Origin: a virus
Virus record (IMG/VR): IMGVR_UViG_3300025087_000106
Location: 1 to 49,204 of that record
Direction: 5' to 3' (one strand)
Length of the DNA: 49,204 bases
Of this stretch, positions 14,148 to 23,753 are shown one piece after another. The notes under the pieces were generated by a model that did no database searches, was not told where the DNA came from, and worked only from the letters and a program-made list of their open reading frames with translations. A program made the translations under genes and the position numbers. How positions within the stretch are numbered: position 1 is the stretch's first letter; every line of letters begins with the position of its first letter.

Positions 14148-14182
14148 TAGCAAAAACACCCAAACCTAGCTACAGGGTTTGG
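14148..14182 (-). terminator. Intrinsic terminator of the structural operon
   Basis: On the minus strand, CCAAACC (14182-14176) pairs with GGTTTGG (14166-14160) around a nine-base loop. GTGTTTTTGC follows, giving a run of five U. The stop codon of the last tail gene lies in the loop. This marks the end of the long head-tail transcript. Confidence 0.72.
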
Positions 14183-14685
14183 TAGATTAAAAAAGGGTGC
14201 CAATCAAATTGAGTTCCTGCCTCCGCTATTCCTACTGCATGAGCTACTGTAGCTGTTGGAATCGTACCAACCAACCTCCCTGCAGTGGCAGAGCTAAGCC
14301 AAATTATATTCCCCGCTGTAAAATTATACCTAGTACTAGCCCAATATCCTCTCCTATGATAATTGCGGGTAGTTTGTCCAGAATTAAGATCAGAATTAGC
14401 TAAGAATATAGCTCTAGAGGTAGTATAAGAATTACCTTGAGCTTTAGCTATTCCTGAAGCTGAAGGGGCATAACAAGCATCTCCTTTTGTTATAGCTGTG
14501 CGTGCTCTTCTAGCCGGATAAGTATTTGGATTCCCATCATTATTCCAACCAGGAGAAGCATAAACATCTTTGTATATTGATTCCAGATTTCTTAGGATAT
14601 TCCCAAAATCTGCTTTGAGGCCCTTTACCAGACTAGGACTATCCCATTTAGTTGCTACTACTGGTGTGGCCACAAACAATCCCAT
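14170..14685 (-). CDS. Probable tail-tip or fibre protein
   Basis: This 171-residue protein is rich in Thr, Ser, Ala and Gly, with a beta-rich second half (YWASTRYNFTAGNIIWLSSATAGRLVG). That composition is typical of small virion fibre or decoration proteins. It is the last gene of the structural operon, 15 bases after the large tail-tip protein, and its stop codon lies within the operon terminator. The family is not recognised, so the tail role is from position and composition. Confidence 0.5.
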   Translation of the reverse strand: MGLFVATPVVATKWDSPSLVKGLKADFGNILRNLESIYKDVYASPGWNNDGNPNTYPARRARTAITKGDACYAPSASGIAKAQGNSYTTSRAIFLANSDLNSGQTTRNYHRRGYWASTRYNFTAGNIIWLSSATAGRLVGTIPTATVAHAVGIAEAGTQFDWHPFLIYQTL

Positions 14686-14700
14686 TTTCTCTTTCCTTTT

Positions 14701-16593
14701 TTAAAAAAAATAAGCTGCGTTTGTTATATGCTCTGGTGATGATGGGGGCTCCGGGTAGGGCATCCAATAAGAAGCTAGTTGAGAATTAGCTGTAGGAGCA
14801 AAAATAAAAATAGAATATAAATCATATCCCATAGCCCCTAAATCTGCAATCCGAGTTTTTAAATCCAACCCCCGCTCATAAATAGCCACTAACTTATTTG
14901 AATAGCCAAAAAAAGCATTATTAACTACTGCTTTATCCCCTAGCTCCATCCGAAGAGTCTTTGTAAATACATCATCTAAGAATACTGTCTCTTTCTGAGC
15001 GGGTAAACGTAATTTAAGTTTAGTGACTAAATTAATTATAGCTCCCGAATCGTTACAACTAATAGGATCATCAAAGGTATATGTATATTCTCCTCCATAA
15101 ACCACTGACAAATCCCGTATTCCAAAACTCGCTATGCTTTTGCTATCAGAGCTAGCTACAACTTTAGTTCTATCATCCCAATAATTTCCATAAGGGAGAC
15201 TGTATTTATTTGCTATCTTAAGTTTTGATCGAGTTAATCGCATCTCTTTATAATCAATCTGAGATATAGTATGAGTAGAAGGAAGCATATTTTGTAAGGA
15301 TACAAAATTCAATTTATCTGCTGCTTCGTATACTGCTATATCAAGTATCCGAGCCAGTCTTGATATAGCCTCAAACCCAGATATTTCCTCAAATTTTATT
15401 CCTACAGCAAAATCAGGATAATCAGTTTCAATCCTAGTTAATTGTGAAGCATTATATTTTACAGACACTTCATTATTCAAAATATCTTTCAAAATTACTA
15501 CTGGATGTCTATTCCCATTAATAGATACATCTATTGCCACATCCCCTTGAATATCAGCGTCAGCATTAAAAGTTATTTTTTTCCCTAAAGGGCTTGCTGT
15601 ATAAGAAGCTGCTGTCATGGTTCTCCACAGATTATTTTCTACATTTCTTGTATATACATTATTAATAGTAGTGGGACTTTGTTTTAAAAAATAAGTCCAA
15701 ATTCTTGAAGCAGAATTTGTCTCTACTAATAAATCTCTGTATCTCCTCCCTGCTCCATAGGGTTGAGGTAATCCTGAAATAATATCTTTACCCCCTACAA
15801 TTATATTATTCAGATTGTCCAATAAATTTCCTCTTACTGAAAGACTAGCTAGTTTAGCAGCAGAATCTAATTCTAACTGATCTATCTTCCCTGAAAAGAT
15901 AGGTAAATATTCATATTTACCTGAACCCAGTTTTAACCCAGCATATAGATCAATTTGATCATTCAAATAATTTCTGTTGTAAACATAGCTTTGAGAATAT
16001 AGCTCATCCCACTTACGGTCTTGGTTATCTACTCCCACCCTCATTTGAGAAGCAGTTATACCAAGAAAATCTTTTCCCACTGAATACTGTACATTTGGAT
16101 AAACTATTACTTCACTATTAGGTACTAAAGCCCTTCCCTCTATAGTTATAGTGGATACCTGGGGAGTATCACTAGCAGCCTCTGGCCGAGTTAATTTTAC
16201 TTTTGTTTGACACCATTTTTTATGTCGGTAATGACTCAAAACAGAATTAGAAAATTGAGAAGCATTAGCCCAAGCAACATCTCCCAATTCACTCCCTACT
16301 GTAGCTGAACGCAAATATACAGCTACTTCTCCTTCCCCTGTTATTTGATCCCAAAATAATCTAAACAAAGTGTCCTTAACTGGATGGGAGGTGTTTTTTG
16401 AAGCTGAAACCCAACTCCCTCTTGTAGCTCCAGCACTAAGGGAAAAAGTATTGCCTGAGATATCAATATTATTTTTTGTTCCCGATGTTCCTCCTGATAG
16501 AGAAGTTTTTCTCATACTAAGACAAAAAGCCATCTGAGCTCTTGATGTGGCTGCCTCTGCAATTATATAGCTATTTGATACAGGTATTGCCAA
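14701..16593 (-). CDS. Large tail-tip / baseplate-hub-like protein
   Basis: This 630-residue beta-rich protein sits where siphophages encode the distal tail and tail-associated proteins, after the tape measure. It contains stretches suggesting hub-type beta barrels (KYEYLPIFSGKIDQLELDS, LASLSVRGNLLDNL) and a fibre-like N-terminus. The only plausible start is a TTG at 16593. Similar phage proteins are annotated as minor tail or hub proteins. No lysin domain is visible. The exact role is uncertain. Confidence 0.6.
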   Translation of the reverse strand: MAIPVSNSYIIAEAATSRAQMAFCLSMRKTSLSGGTSGTKNNIDISGNTFSLSAGATRGSWVSASKNTSHPVKDTLFRLFWDQITGEGEVAVYLRSATVGSELGDVAWANASQFSNSVLSHYRHKKWCQTKVKLTRPEAASDTPQVSTITIEGRALVPNSEVIVYPNVQYSVGKDFLGITASQMRVGVDNQDRKWDELYSQSYVYNRNYLNDQIDLYAGLKLGSGKYEYLPIFSGKIDQLELDSAAKLASLSVRGNLLDNLNNIIVGGKDIISGLPQPYGAGRRYRDLLVETNSASRIWTYFLKQSPTTINNVYTRNVENNLWRTMTAASYTASPLGKKITFNADADIQGDVAIDVSINGNRHPVVILKDILNNEVSVKYNASQLTRIETDYPDFAVGIKFEEISGFEAISRLARILDIAVYEAADKLNFVSLQNMLPSTHTISQIDYKEMRLTRSKLKIANKYSLPYGNYWDDRTKVVASSDSKSIASFGIRDLSVVYGGEYTYTFDDPISCNDSGAIINLVTKLKLRLPAQKETVFLDDVFTKTLRMELGDKAVVNNAFFGYSNKLVAIYERGLDLKTRIADLGAMGYDLYSIFIFAPTANSQLASYWMPYPEPPSSPEHITNAAYFF

Positions 16594-16596
16594 TTT

Positions 16597-16986
16597 TCAA
16601 ATCTCTTCTAAGGTTATTCTTCCATTATATAAATTCTTGTAATAAATCCCCCAATCAGAATAAAAAAAATTAAATCCACCAAGCCAGGCAAAAGTCCCTG
16701 TTTTAGAAGCATTATTCTGCTTGTCATAAAAATCTAAACTTGTTCTAGCATTTTTCCAAATAGTAGCAAACTGATTTCTCTGTGTAGCTCCTATATCCTC
16801 AAATTCCAAATCTATTGTTTTCTTGTATGTGGCTGTACTATATACTCTTAGGGTACCATCGTCTGCTCTCTCAAAATTCTCAAAGGGATCAACTATTGCA
16901 GGAGCCATCTGACTAAAATCTTTTACAAATATATAACTACTAGCCCCACTCCGCCAAACAAATTTTCCAGCGTCTGACAAAGGCAT
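16597..16986 (-). CDS. Minor tail protein
   Basis: This 129-residue protein lies between the tape measure and the large tail-tip gene, the usual position of a distal tail or small minor tail protein. It is mixed beta with aromatic patches (TFAWLGGFNFFYSDW), and a central segment (ATYKKTIDLEFEDIGATQR) resembles tail-tube-type beta sandwiches. Assignment is by position and character, not a firm family match. Confidence 0.55.
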   Translation of the reverse strand: MPLSDAGKFVWRSGASSYIFVKDFSQMAPAIVDPFENFERADDGTLRVYSTATYKKTIDLEFEDIGATQRNQFATIWKNARTSLDFYDKQNNASKTGTFAWLGGFNFFYSDWGIYYKNLYNGRITLEEI

Positions 16987-16989
16987 CTT

Positions 16990-19900
16990 TTAAAACACCT
17001 CCAATCTCCTTCCCAATCCTTCCCCAGTACCCACCAAAACATCTTTTACTACAGGAAATATTTTTCTTCTAACTAATCTATCCCAATCTATTTTATTAGC
17101 CGAGCTGGCATCTAGCATTTCATTATTTATTTCTATAGAAAGATTAATAATCTTCCCCCCTAACCCTCCCCCCAACTCATTTCTTATCATACGCACAGAG
17201 GAAGGAGTTAAAGGGATTACAGCTTCTCTTAATCCGGGTCTTTCTGACAACAAAGCTGGTACTGGTCTTACTCCTGTAGTTATTCCTCCATGTTGAAAAC
17301 CAAAAAGACGCATTCTACTAGATAAAGCTTCTCCACTTAATTGTATTCCTGAAACAATATCTAATCCCCTTAAAAAGGCTGCTGCCCAGTTTGCTGTAGC
17401 CTCAGTTGATTCAGGTCCTCGTCCTAAAAAAGTACTATACAACCACTCTACTCCTCTTGCAGCCTTTTCCCACCTTTCTGCTTCTCCCATACCACCTAAT
17501 TGCCCTCTTAGAGTTGTCTGTGCCCCCTGAGCTTCAGCTACAACCCTATTATATTTTTGTTGAGGGGTCTCGCCTATTACAGGGGGAGGAGATGGGGTGG
17601 GAGAAGGTACTGGCCACATTCCCTCAGGCCACCAATCTGGCTTTCTAATCCCTACCTCTACTTTTATTGGAACCTGCAAACCCCTTGTTATAGCTGCTTC
17701 TACATTTGCCGGAAGAGCTCCTAAAGAAGTTTTTCCCAAGCCCTCTATATCAACTCCTAAATCCCAAATCTCTTTTACTAAATTCTGTACATCCACAGAA
17801 GTTGCAGCATTCTCAATCTTTGCATATACTTTTCCAATTTCTATAATAGTATCCTGAGCTGCTTTTAATTGATCCTTAATCATCTGATCGTAAACAGCTG
17901 AATACCACATTTCCAATCCTGCTATCCCAGCAATTATGTCCCCTTTTACAGCCGATAAATAACTTAAACTAGATGAGCTTACCCCCGACAAATAATCTAT
18001 CCTGGTTAATAATTCAGTTTTTGTATTATCCAAAACTCCTCTAATCCCCACAAGCCAATCTCTTATTGATGACAACCAAGTAATAATTTTTTCATTAATA
18101 TTTATATAGGTGGTATTTAAAGAAGAAAACAAGTCCTGTTGCCTTGCAATTTCCTTTCCCAGAAAAATTGTATTAAGTCTGGAAGCTCTCGTATCTTCAG
18201 TCAATAAAAGCTCTTGTCTAGTTTTTAAATCCGTAATATTTACTGTCAAATTTATCATTGATTCTGCTAATTTTTTTTGTAAAGAACCAGCACTCTCATC
18301 TAATATCTGAGCTAAGAGCTGAGCAAATCCTGTCTGTTCATCAGTAGAGGCTCCAATACTTTTCAAATAATTTTGTATTTCTATAGAGCTCTTTTCAGCC
18401 TGGCCAATCTGGTCAATCAATCCCTTTTCATATGCTTCTTTTTGCCCCCCAAGAATTTTATATTGATCTTCCAACAAACCTTTAATTTTTTCAGCCGATA
18501 CGGTTTCAAATCCATGATTTTTATTAATTGTATCTATATATTCTTCTCTTAGAGTGTTAATAACACTAATTGATTCCTCTATTGCCTGCAATTGTTTATT
18601 ACTACCCCCAGTAATAGAGACCCCAATAGTTTTAGCATATTCCTCTAGTAAAGTTAATAAATTTGTTCGGATAAGTTCTTTTTCCGATCCTTCTGAAGTA
18701 GTTTTCCACATGCCTATACCAGCTTCTAAATCTTTCTTCAATCTCTCCTTATATGCTTCAGTCCCTCCAGGATAAGTAGATAGTCTCCTCATAATATCAT
18801 CAAGACTAAAAAAGGTGGCAGATGATGTTTTATATAAATCTTTTAGCTCTCCAGTTAAACCTCCTATTACCTCGGATATAGTATCATAAGCTTCCTTTCC
18901 CATATCTTTTAGTTGGTCTAGTATAGCTATCTGAGTCTCTGCATCAGTAGTCTCTCCAAAGCGTTTAATTAAGTCCTGAGCCATTACAGACCAACGATTT
19001 ATCATAGTCTCAATAGATGGCTCTCCAGCTATCATATCACTTATTAACCATCTTAATTCTCTTATTTTTTCATATTTAGTATTCCGAATAACCTGTATAG
19101 TCTTTCTTATTTCTAATAACTGTTCTTTATAACCTTTTAAAACTTCTATCCCTTGTTCTGTAGGAATAAGCTCTCCAGCTTCAATTAAAACTTCTCTTAA
19201 TCTCTCCCATATATCATTTAAGCTCTGTATACTTCTAGCTCCATAGCCTGCTAACTTACCTGCCTTCTCTCCCATATTAGCCCATTGCATATTCATATCT
19301 TTTAATAAATTATAAAAAGCAGCAGCCTCATCATTAGTTATTTTCTGGTCTGCTGCCATCTCACTTATTTGATCGTTCATCTTTTGATACAGATCCATAG
19401 TGCCAGCTAATTGATGAGCCTGTCTAACATACTTATCTTGCATATCATAGGAGATGGCCTGTAAAGAAATATTTAATGCTTGTAAAGGGTCTTCAACTTC
19501 AGTAGCTTGCTGCCAATATCCAGCAGCTATTGATCTTTTAGATGGGGCTTTTTTCTTCTTTCCAAATAAACCACCTAAAATACTTCCTCCCGCTCCTCCA
19601 ATTAAAGCCCCTATAGGCCCTCCTATAGCAAAACCAATTCCAGCTCCAATACCTCCTCCAATAGATCCTCCAGTTTTACTTAGTCCCAATAATCCTGCTA
19701 CTATCCCCCCTCCAAAAGCCCCTATTCCAGCCGCTCCTAATATAGGCCCTAAAGTACCTATTAAGCCTTTTCCACTAACTATCATGGCATCTGCTAACAT
19801 ATCTCCGAGAATAGGTATCTTACCTAATATAGGCCCTATAAATCCCTCCACCGCCTTCCTCATCCCCTCAGGCATAAATCTTCCTAGCCCTAATAAATTT

Positions 19901-22137
19901 GATACCCCTCCCCCACCACCAGCAACACCACCAGTTGCAGCCCCAGCTATCCCAGGAATGCCCAATACAGAAGTCATTACTGCTACCAATGGATTAGCCG
20001 CCATAGATTGTCCTAGTAAAAGCCACTTAGCAAACATCTTAACTAATTCTATAACAAAAGCCTGGCCCATCTTTTTAAACGTATCTGTTATAGTCTCCAA
20101 AAATGATTTGGAACTATCCATAGCATTCCCTATCCAATCAAACCATTTATCAATCATAGTATCAACACTTTTAGCCTGCTCAGAAGCTATCTCCCCCTGG
20201 CTATTAGATACCTCAATAGACATAGTCTCTGCTGCTTTAGCTATCCTTTCTTCATACTGCTCTATAGTTATAGCTCCAGCATCTACTTGCTTCTGTAATT
20301 GTTCTGTTATTAAATCAAAAGACTCATAAACCTGCCGGGAAGTCTCTTTTGCTTCTATTCTAATAACTTCTAGGGAGTCTCCTGATTCCTTAGCAGCTAT
20401 TTTTGCAGATTCAATTGTAGCTTGATAATACTTTTCATTTATATCCTCTAAACTCTTAAAAGACTCTTCAATTAATGCTATATATTCTTCTACCTCTTTA
20501 TCAATTATCTCTAATTGATATTTCTCATATTCAGTCAATTCATTAAGTATCTTTTTCTTTTCTATACTATACCATTTATCAAGTTTAATCTTATCTGTTA
20601 CATATCTAGCAAATTCCTTATAAGCCTCTTCCAACTTAAATAATTCAAATTCTTGGATCGTTGTTGTAGCCTGCATGTAGCTTTCTTGAAACTGTTTTAA
20701 CACTTTTTCTCTTTCTTCTTTCTCCTCTTCTGTTAAACTTGTAATCCCCTCAATCCCCGCTTCAACCATAGTTTTTATCTCTGCCACAACTCCTTCTACA
20801 CCCTTCTTAACCCCTAGTCTATCATCTGTTATATCTTGGTTAAGCTCTGATAAAGCTCTTCCCCATAAATCTGCCTCTTTTTCCATTTCAGCCATTCTCT
20901 TCCTCCAGGCCTCTTTGGATTCTATCCCCCCTTCCGCCGTCCTGCCTGGCCCCATTAACTTTTTTTGAAACAATAAAAATCTATTATACAACTCCATTGA
21001 TTTAAGAACAACCCAAGTGAACCCCTGAAAAAAATCCTTCACTCGATCTCTTGACCAACTAAAAGCCTCCCCAATCCCCTTAATTAATAATATACTAGCA
21101 GGTCCAAAAGCCTCCCCTATAATTATTCCAAATTTCTTTATCTCTACCCAAGCCGTGCTCAACTCTTCCTTGAAAGAAGCGGTCATTTTTTCTAAAGCAA
21201 CATCCATAGATTTTGAAGAATTAATATTATCTTCCGTTATTGATTGAAACAATTTAAACTGTTCTCCTGCTAAAGCTGTGGCTGCAACTAAGCCTTCTTT
21301 TCTATGAACTAGTTCTCGCAAAGCAAATATATTTCCTCCAGTAGCCTTTTCCATCGCTTTCAAAAGCCCAGCCAATCCCCCTTCTCCAATTACTTTTGCT
21401 ACATCTATACCAGCTTTTTTAAACCCCTCCAAATTCTGTAACAACGCTCCAAAAAGACCCTCAAGAGCCGTAACTGCCTCCCCAGCAGTTCCAAAGACAT
21501 AGGTCAAAGCTCCAACAGCTCCAGCCACCTCTTCAAACTTAATCCCTAATTTAACTGCTACAGGCAAGGCTGCTGTAATAGAAGTAGATAGCTCCGCTAT
21601 CTCAATTCTACCTCTCTTCACTGTCATAAACATTATATCTGCATATTTTTCAGCTTGGTCTATATTTTCTCCATACTGAGCCAATACTCCACTTAATACC
21701 TTTACTGATTGAGCCATATCTCCTCTTCCTGCCTTTGCAAATTTAGCAGATGCTTCCGTAAACTTTACGGCTGCCTCGGCTGGAATATCGGAGGACAAAG
21801 CCTGATATAGTCCTTTTAGCATTTCTGTTGAATCACCCAAATAAGAAGGTATATCTAAAATCTCTTTCTTAAACTTTTCCATACTAACTCTACTTGTATC
21901 TACAAGGGTAGATACATATGTCAATTCATCTTCAAAGTCTCCAAAAGCTTTTATAGCTGCTCCTATACCCGCAACTATAGCCAAGGGAGCCATCCTCCCA
22001 ATTCTCCGCATAGCCACAGCAGTCTTAGTTCCAGCAGATTCAGCAGAAGCAGACATCTCTTTCATCTTTGCTTTAAAGTCAGAAATATCAGCTCCTACTT
22101 TAGCCATCAATTTCTGTTCAGATCCAAATCCCGCCAT
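16990..22137 (-). CDS. Tail tape measure protein
   Basis: This 1715-residue protein is the longest in the window, directly after the tail chaperones. The N-terminus (SEQKLMAKVGADISDFKAKM) and the following TP901-type region (about 80-330) are standard for tape measure proteins. Long helical segments follow. A Gly/Ala-rich hydrophobic block around 735-890 probably inserts in the host membrane during DNA ejection. At about 0.15 nm per residue the tail would be roughly 250 nm. The C-terminal part (GGITTGVRPVPALLSERPG) is also typical. Confidence 0.93.
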   Translation of the reverse strand: MAGFGSEQKLMAKVGADISDFKAKMKEMSASAESAGTKTAVAMRRIGRMAPLAIVAGIGAAIKAFGDFEDELTYVSTLVDTSRVSMEKFKKEILDIPSYLGDSTEMLKGLYQALSSDIPAEAAVKFTEASAKFAKAGRGDMAQSVKVLSGVLAQYGENIDQAEKYADIMFMTVKRGRIEIAELSTSITAALPVAVKLGIKFEEVAGAVGALTYVFGTAGEAVTALEGLFGALLQNLEGFKKAGIDVAKVIGEGGLAGLLKAMEKATGGNIFALRELVHRKEGLVAATALAGEQFKLFQSITEDNINSSKSMDVALEKMTASFKEELSTAWVEIKKFGIIIGEAFGPASILLIKGIGEAFSWSRDRVKDFFQGFTWVVLKSMELYNRFLLFQKKLMGPGRTAEGGIESKEAWRKRMAEMEKEADLWGRALSELNQDITDDRLGVKKGVEGVVAEIKTMVEAGIEGITSLTEEEKEEREKVLKQFQESYMQATTTIQEFELFKLEEAYKEFARYVTDKIKLDKWYSIEKKKILNELTEYEKYQLEIIDKEVEEYIALIEESFKSLEDINEKYYQATIESAKIAAKESGDSLEVIRIEAKETSRQVYESFDLITEQLQKQVDAGAITIEQYEERIAKAAETMSIEVSNSQGEIASEQAKSVDTMIDKWFDWIGNAMDSSKSFLETITDTFKKMGQAFVIELVKMFAKWLLLGQSMAANPLVAVMTSVLGIPGIAGAATGGVAGGGGGVSNLLGLGRFMPEGMRKAVEGFIGPILGKIPILGDMLADAMIVSGKGLIGTLGPILGAAGIGAFGGGIVAGLLGLSKTGGSIGGGIGAGIGFAIGGPIGALIGGAGGSILGGLFGKKKKAPSKRSIAAGYWQQATEVEDPLQALNISLQAISYDMQDKYVRQAHQLAGTMDLYQKMNDQISEMAADQKITNDEAAAFYNLLKDMNMQWANMGEKAGKLAGYGARSIQSLNDIWERLREVLIEAGELIPTEQGIEVLKGYKEQLLEIRKTIQVIRNTKYEKIRELRWLISDMIAGEPSIETMINRWSVMAQDLIKRFGETTDAETQIAILDQLKDMGKEAYDTISEVIGGLTGELKDLYKTSSATFFSLDDIMRRLSTYPGGTEAYKERLKKDLEAGIGMWKTTSEGSEKELIRTNLLTLLEEYAKTIGVSITGGSNKQLQAIEESISVINTLREEYIDTINKNHGFETVSAEKIKGLLEDQYKILGGQKEAYEKGLIDQIGQAEKSSIEIQNYLKSIGASTDEQTGFAQLLAQILDESAGSLQKKLAESMINLTVNITDLKTRQELLLTEDTRASRLNTIFLGKEIARQQDLFSSLNTTYININEKIITWLSSIRDWLVGIRGVLDNTKTELLTRIDYLSGVSSSSLSYLSAVKGDIIAGIAGLEMWYSAVYDQMIKDQLKAAQDTIIEIGKVYAKIENAATSVDVQNLVKEIWDLGVDIEGLGKTSLGALPANVEAAITRGLQVPIKVEVGIRKPDWWPEGMWPVPSPTPSPPPVIGETPQQKYNRVVAEAQGAQTTLRGQLGGMGEAERWEKAARGVEWLYSTFLGRGPESTEATANWAAAFLRGLDIVSGIQLSGEALSSRMRLFGFQHGGITTGVRPVPALLSERPGLREAVIPLTPSSVRMIRNELGGGLGGKIINLSIEINNEMLDASSANKIDWDRLVRRKIFPVVKDVLVGTGEGLGRRLEVF

Positions 22138-22143
22138 CCCTTA

Positions 22144-22434
22144 TTATTTCCTTATCTGTTTTGCTGAAAAACTTCTTCCTGCTCCAGACATATTCTTAGT
22201 TCTACTTTCTTCCCTTTTCCTCTGTTTTTCTTGTTCTTCCTCCAAATAAGACCTCATCATAAAATAGTAATAATAAGCTTTCCTGATTATTGGAGGCAAT
22301 AGAAGATACCTATCATAAGTTATCTTTAATATCCTTACGCAGGAATCAATCTCAAAATATAATTGAGAGACTTGAGGAGTAGGATTCAAGGCGGAAGGCC
22401 TCTTCAAAAGATATTCAAACAGTTCATCATCCAA
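22144..22434 (-). CDS. Tail assembly chaperone, frameshift-encoded part (gpT-like)
   Basis: This frame of about 96 codons begins three bases after the previous stop, with only a TTG available as a separate start. It lies in the -1 frame relative to the upstream chaperone and is entered by a canonical A-AAA-AAC slippery site. It is therefore probably translated mainly as the C-terminal part of a 299-residue fusion, like lambda gpGT. It is Arg/Lys-rich near its end (EEEQEKQRKREESRTKN), and such basic tails bind the tape measure. Confidence 0.75.
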   Translation of the reverse strand: MDDELFEYLLKRPSALNPTPQVSQLYFEIDSCVRILKITYDRYLLLPPIIRKAYYYYFMMRSYLEEEQEKQRKREESRTKNMSGAGRSFSAKQIRK

Positions 22435-22436
22435 CC

Positions 22437-23042
22437 CTACTCCTCTTCTAAGTTTTTTTCCATTTCCTCATCAGCAAACTTAGTTAAATCTCGTATTGCA
22501 TCAGATATCTGCGTAAATTGCCATCCAGTAAGGCCCATATTCCTTAACACCCTTAGAGCCTCTTCTTTGTTTTGCCTATTAGGATTATCCGGTTCCCAAA
22601 CAACTACCTTATTTTTTGTTTCCAACCTACAATTCAGCCCATAAAGAATTACTAAATAACCTAATTCAGCATTATAATCCTGAAGTCGTTCCTGATAGGC
22701 TTCATCTGTTTCTAAGGCTACTTCTACCCACCGATCTCGCTTTAAACCAGCTTCTCTTCCCTCTTTTGAATTAGCTCTAATCATTACCCTATCAGTAGGA
22801 GGCTTAGGCCGCTTATTGGCCAAGGTTTTAACTATCTTTTCCATGTCTACGCTTTTTATAGGAAGGTGCTTTACTTTATTTCCTACCTTTACCTTAGCTG
22901 TTCCATACGACTGAAAAACAGATTCCCCCTCTATCAACGAACTAATAACTTCACTAACAGAACTCCCTTCTCCATCAACTATAGGCAAAACATCTTTTCT
23001 TCCATACCCTCTTTCTTCTTCTTTTTCCTCTTCCTTTTCCAT
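22437..23042 (-). CDS. Tail assembly chaperone (gpG-like)
   Basis: This 201-residue protein lies between the tail tube gene and the tape measure, the standard chaperone position. It has a charged N-terminus (MEKEEEKEEERGYG), a middle with KVGNKVKHLPIKSVDMEK, and a helical C-terminus ending EEMEKNLEEE. The slippery site near its 3' end lets some ribosomes shift into the next frame. Chaperones of this kind coat the tape measure during tail assembly and are absent from the virion. Confidence 0.78.
   Translation of the reverse strand: MEKEEEKEEERGYGRKDVLPIVDGEGSSVSEVISSLIEGESVFQSYGTAKVKVGNKVKHLPIKSVDMEKIVKTLANKRPKPPTDRVMIRANSKEGREAGLKRDRWVEVALETDEAYQERLQDYNAELGYLVILYGLNCRLETKNKVVVWEPDNPNRQNKEEALRVLRNMGLTGWQFTQISDAIRDLTKFADEEMEKNLEEE
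22452..22458 (-). other. Programmed -1 ribosomal frameshift site
   Basis: The minus-strand heptamer A AAA AAC is placed exactly in the X-XXY-YYZ phase of the upstream chaperone frame (GAA AAA AAC). It lies 15 bases before that gene's stop codon. Slipping back one base yields CTT AGA AGA GGA GTA GGG TTG and joins the downstream chaperone frame without a stop. The fusion would be 299 residues (197 + 102). Confidence 0.8.
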
Positions 23043-23072
23043 AAAAACCTCCCAGGGTTTTAAAATTAATCA

Positions 23073-23666
23073 TTACTTACTACTAGCTCCACCGGTAGAA
23101 ACAGTATTTGGAGTAGTAAAAGCACTCATTGATGTTATTGGACCATAAATCCTTCCAGTGGCAGAGAAACCTATTCCATCTGGATCTGCTGGCCCAAAAA
23201 GAATCATCTCTGGAGGAAAAAATACCTCTTTCAATCTCCTACCCCAGTTTGTAGTAGCTCCCGTATAGCGAATCTCTACATTTACTAGCTGCATGGCAGC
23301 ATCATTATCAAATTTCTTCAGAGTTACTCCTGAAACTTGACTAGTTCCTGCTGTTGTGACCCAATTATGGCTCCCTACTGTCCCACAAATGAGAGCCTGC
23401 CACAGAGAATTCCTATTCAAAGCCTCATCTAGCTTCGCAGCGAATGTAAAATCTATTGGAGCCAACACAACATCCTCTGGTCCCTTGACATACTTCATAT
23501 CTGAAGATATTCGGCCCCGATCTAAAATAAGCCTCTGTTCGGCTCTAGGTCTATTGGCAGGTACTTGTGGATCTGTTTGTACAAACTTAATTCTGTAGCA
23601 GAATGGTGTTGCAGTTCCATCATAAATCCTAAGCTCGCCATCGTGGAAACTGTATTGTCTTGGCAT
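23073..23666 (-). CDS. Major tail tube protein
   Basis: This 197-residue beta-rich protein immediately precedes the tail chaperones and tape measure, the usual position of the tube protein. The sequence reads as a beta sandwich (ELRIYDGTATPFCYRIKFV, DVVLAPIDFTFAAKLDEAL, LVNVEIRYTG). The ATG at 23666 follows AAGGAGG. A stem-loop lies in its leader. The call rests mostly on order and fold impression. Confidence 0.7.
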   Translation of the reverse strand: MPRQYSFHDGELRIYDGTATPFCYRIKFVQTDPQVPANRPRAEQRLILDRGRISSDMKYVKGPEDVVLAPIDFTFAAKLDEALNRNSLWQALICGTVGSHNWVTTAGTSQVSGVTLKKFDNDAAMQLVNVEIRYTGATTNWGRRLKEVFFPPEMILFGPADPDGIGFSATGRIYGPITSMSAFTTPNTVSTGGASSK

Positions 23667-23707
23667 TTTAGAAGTCCTCCTTCATACAACTTCTTTTTTA
23701 TTTTCTT

Positions 23708-23724
23708 AGGCTTCTAAAGAGCCT
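23708..23724 (-). promoter_or_regulatory. Stem-loop in tail tube leader
   Basis: A five-base-pair stem (AGGCT/AGCCT) with a seven-base loop lies about 40 bases upstream of the tube gene's start. No U-run follows on the minus strand, so it is not a terminator. It could protect or process the mRNA. The surrounding 87-base gap holds no gene. Confidence 0.3.
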
Positions 23725-23753
23725 TAACAAATCAGCTTATCTTTTTTCTTCTC

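Noticed and set aside
19454-20329. A 291-codon plus-strand open frame inside the tape measure gene
   Set aside because: It is a proline/isoleucine-rich mirror of the Gly/Ala-rich membrane block on the other strand, with no ribosome-binding site.
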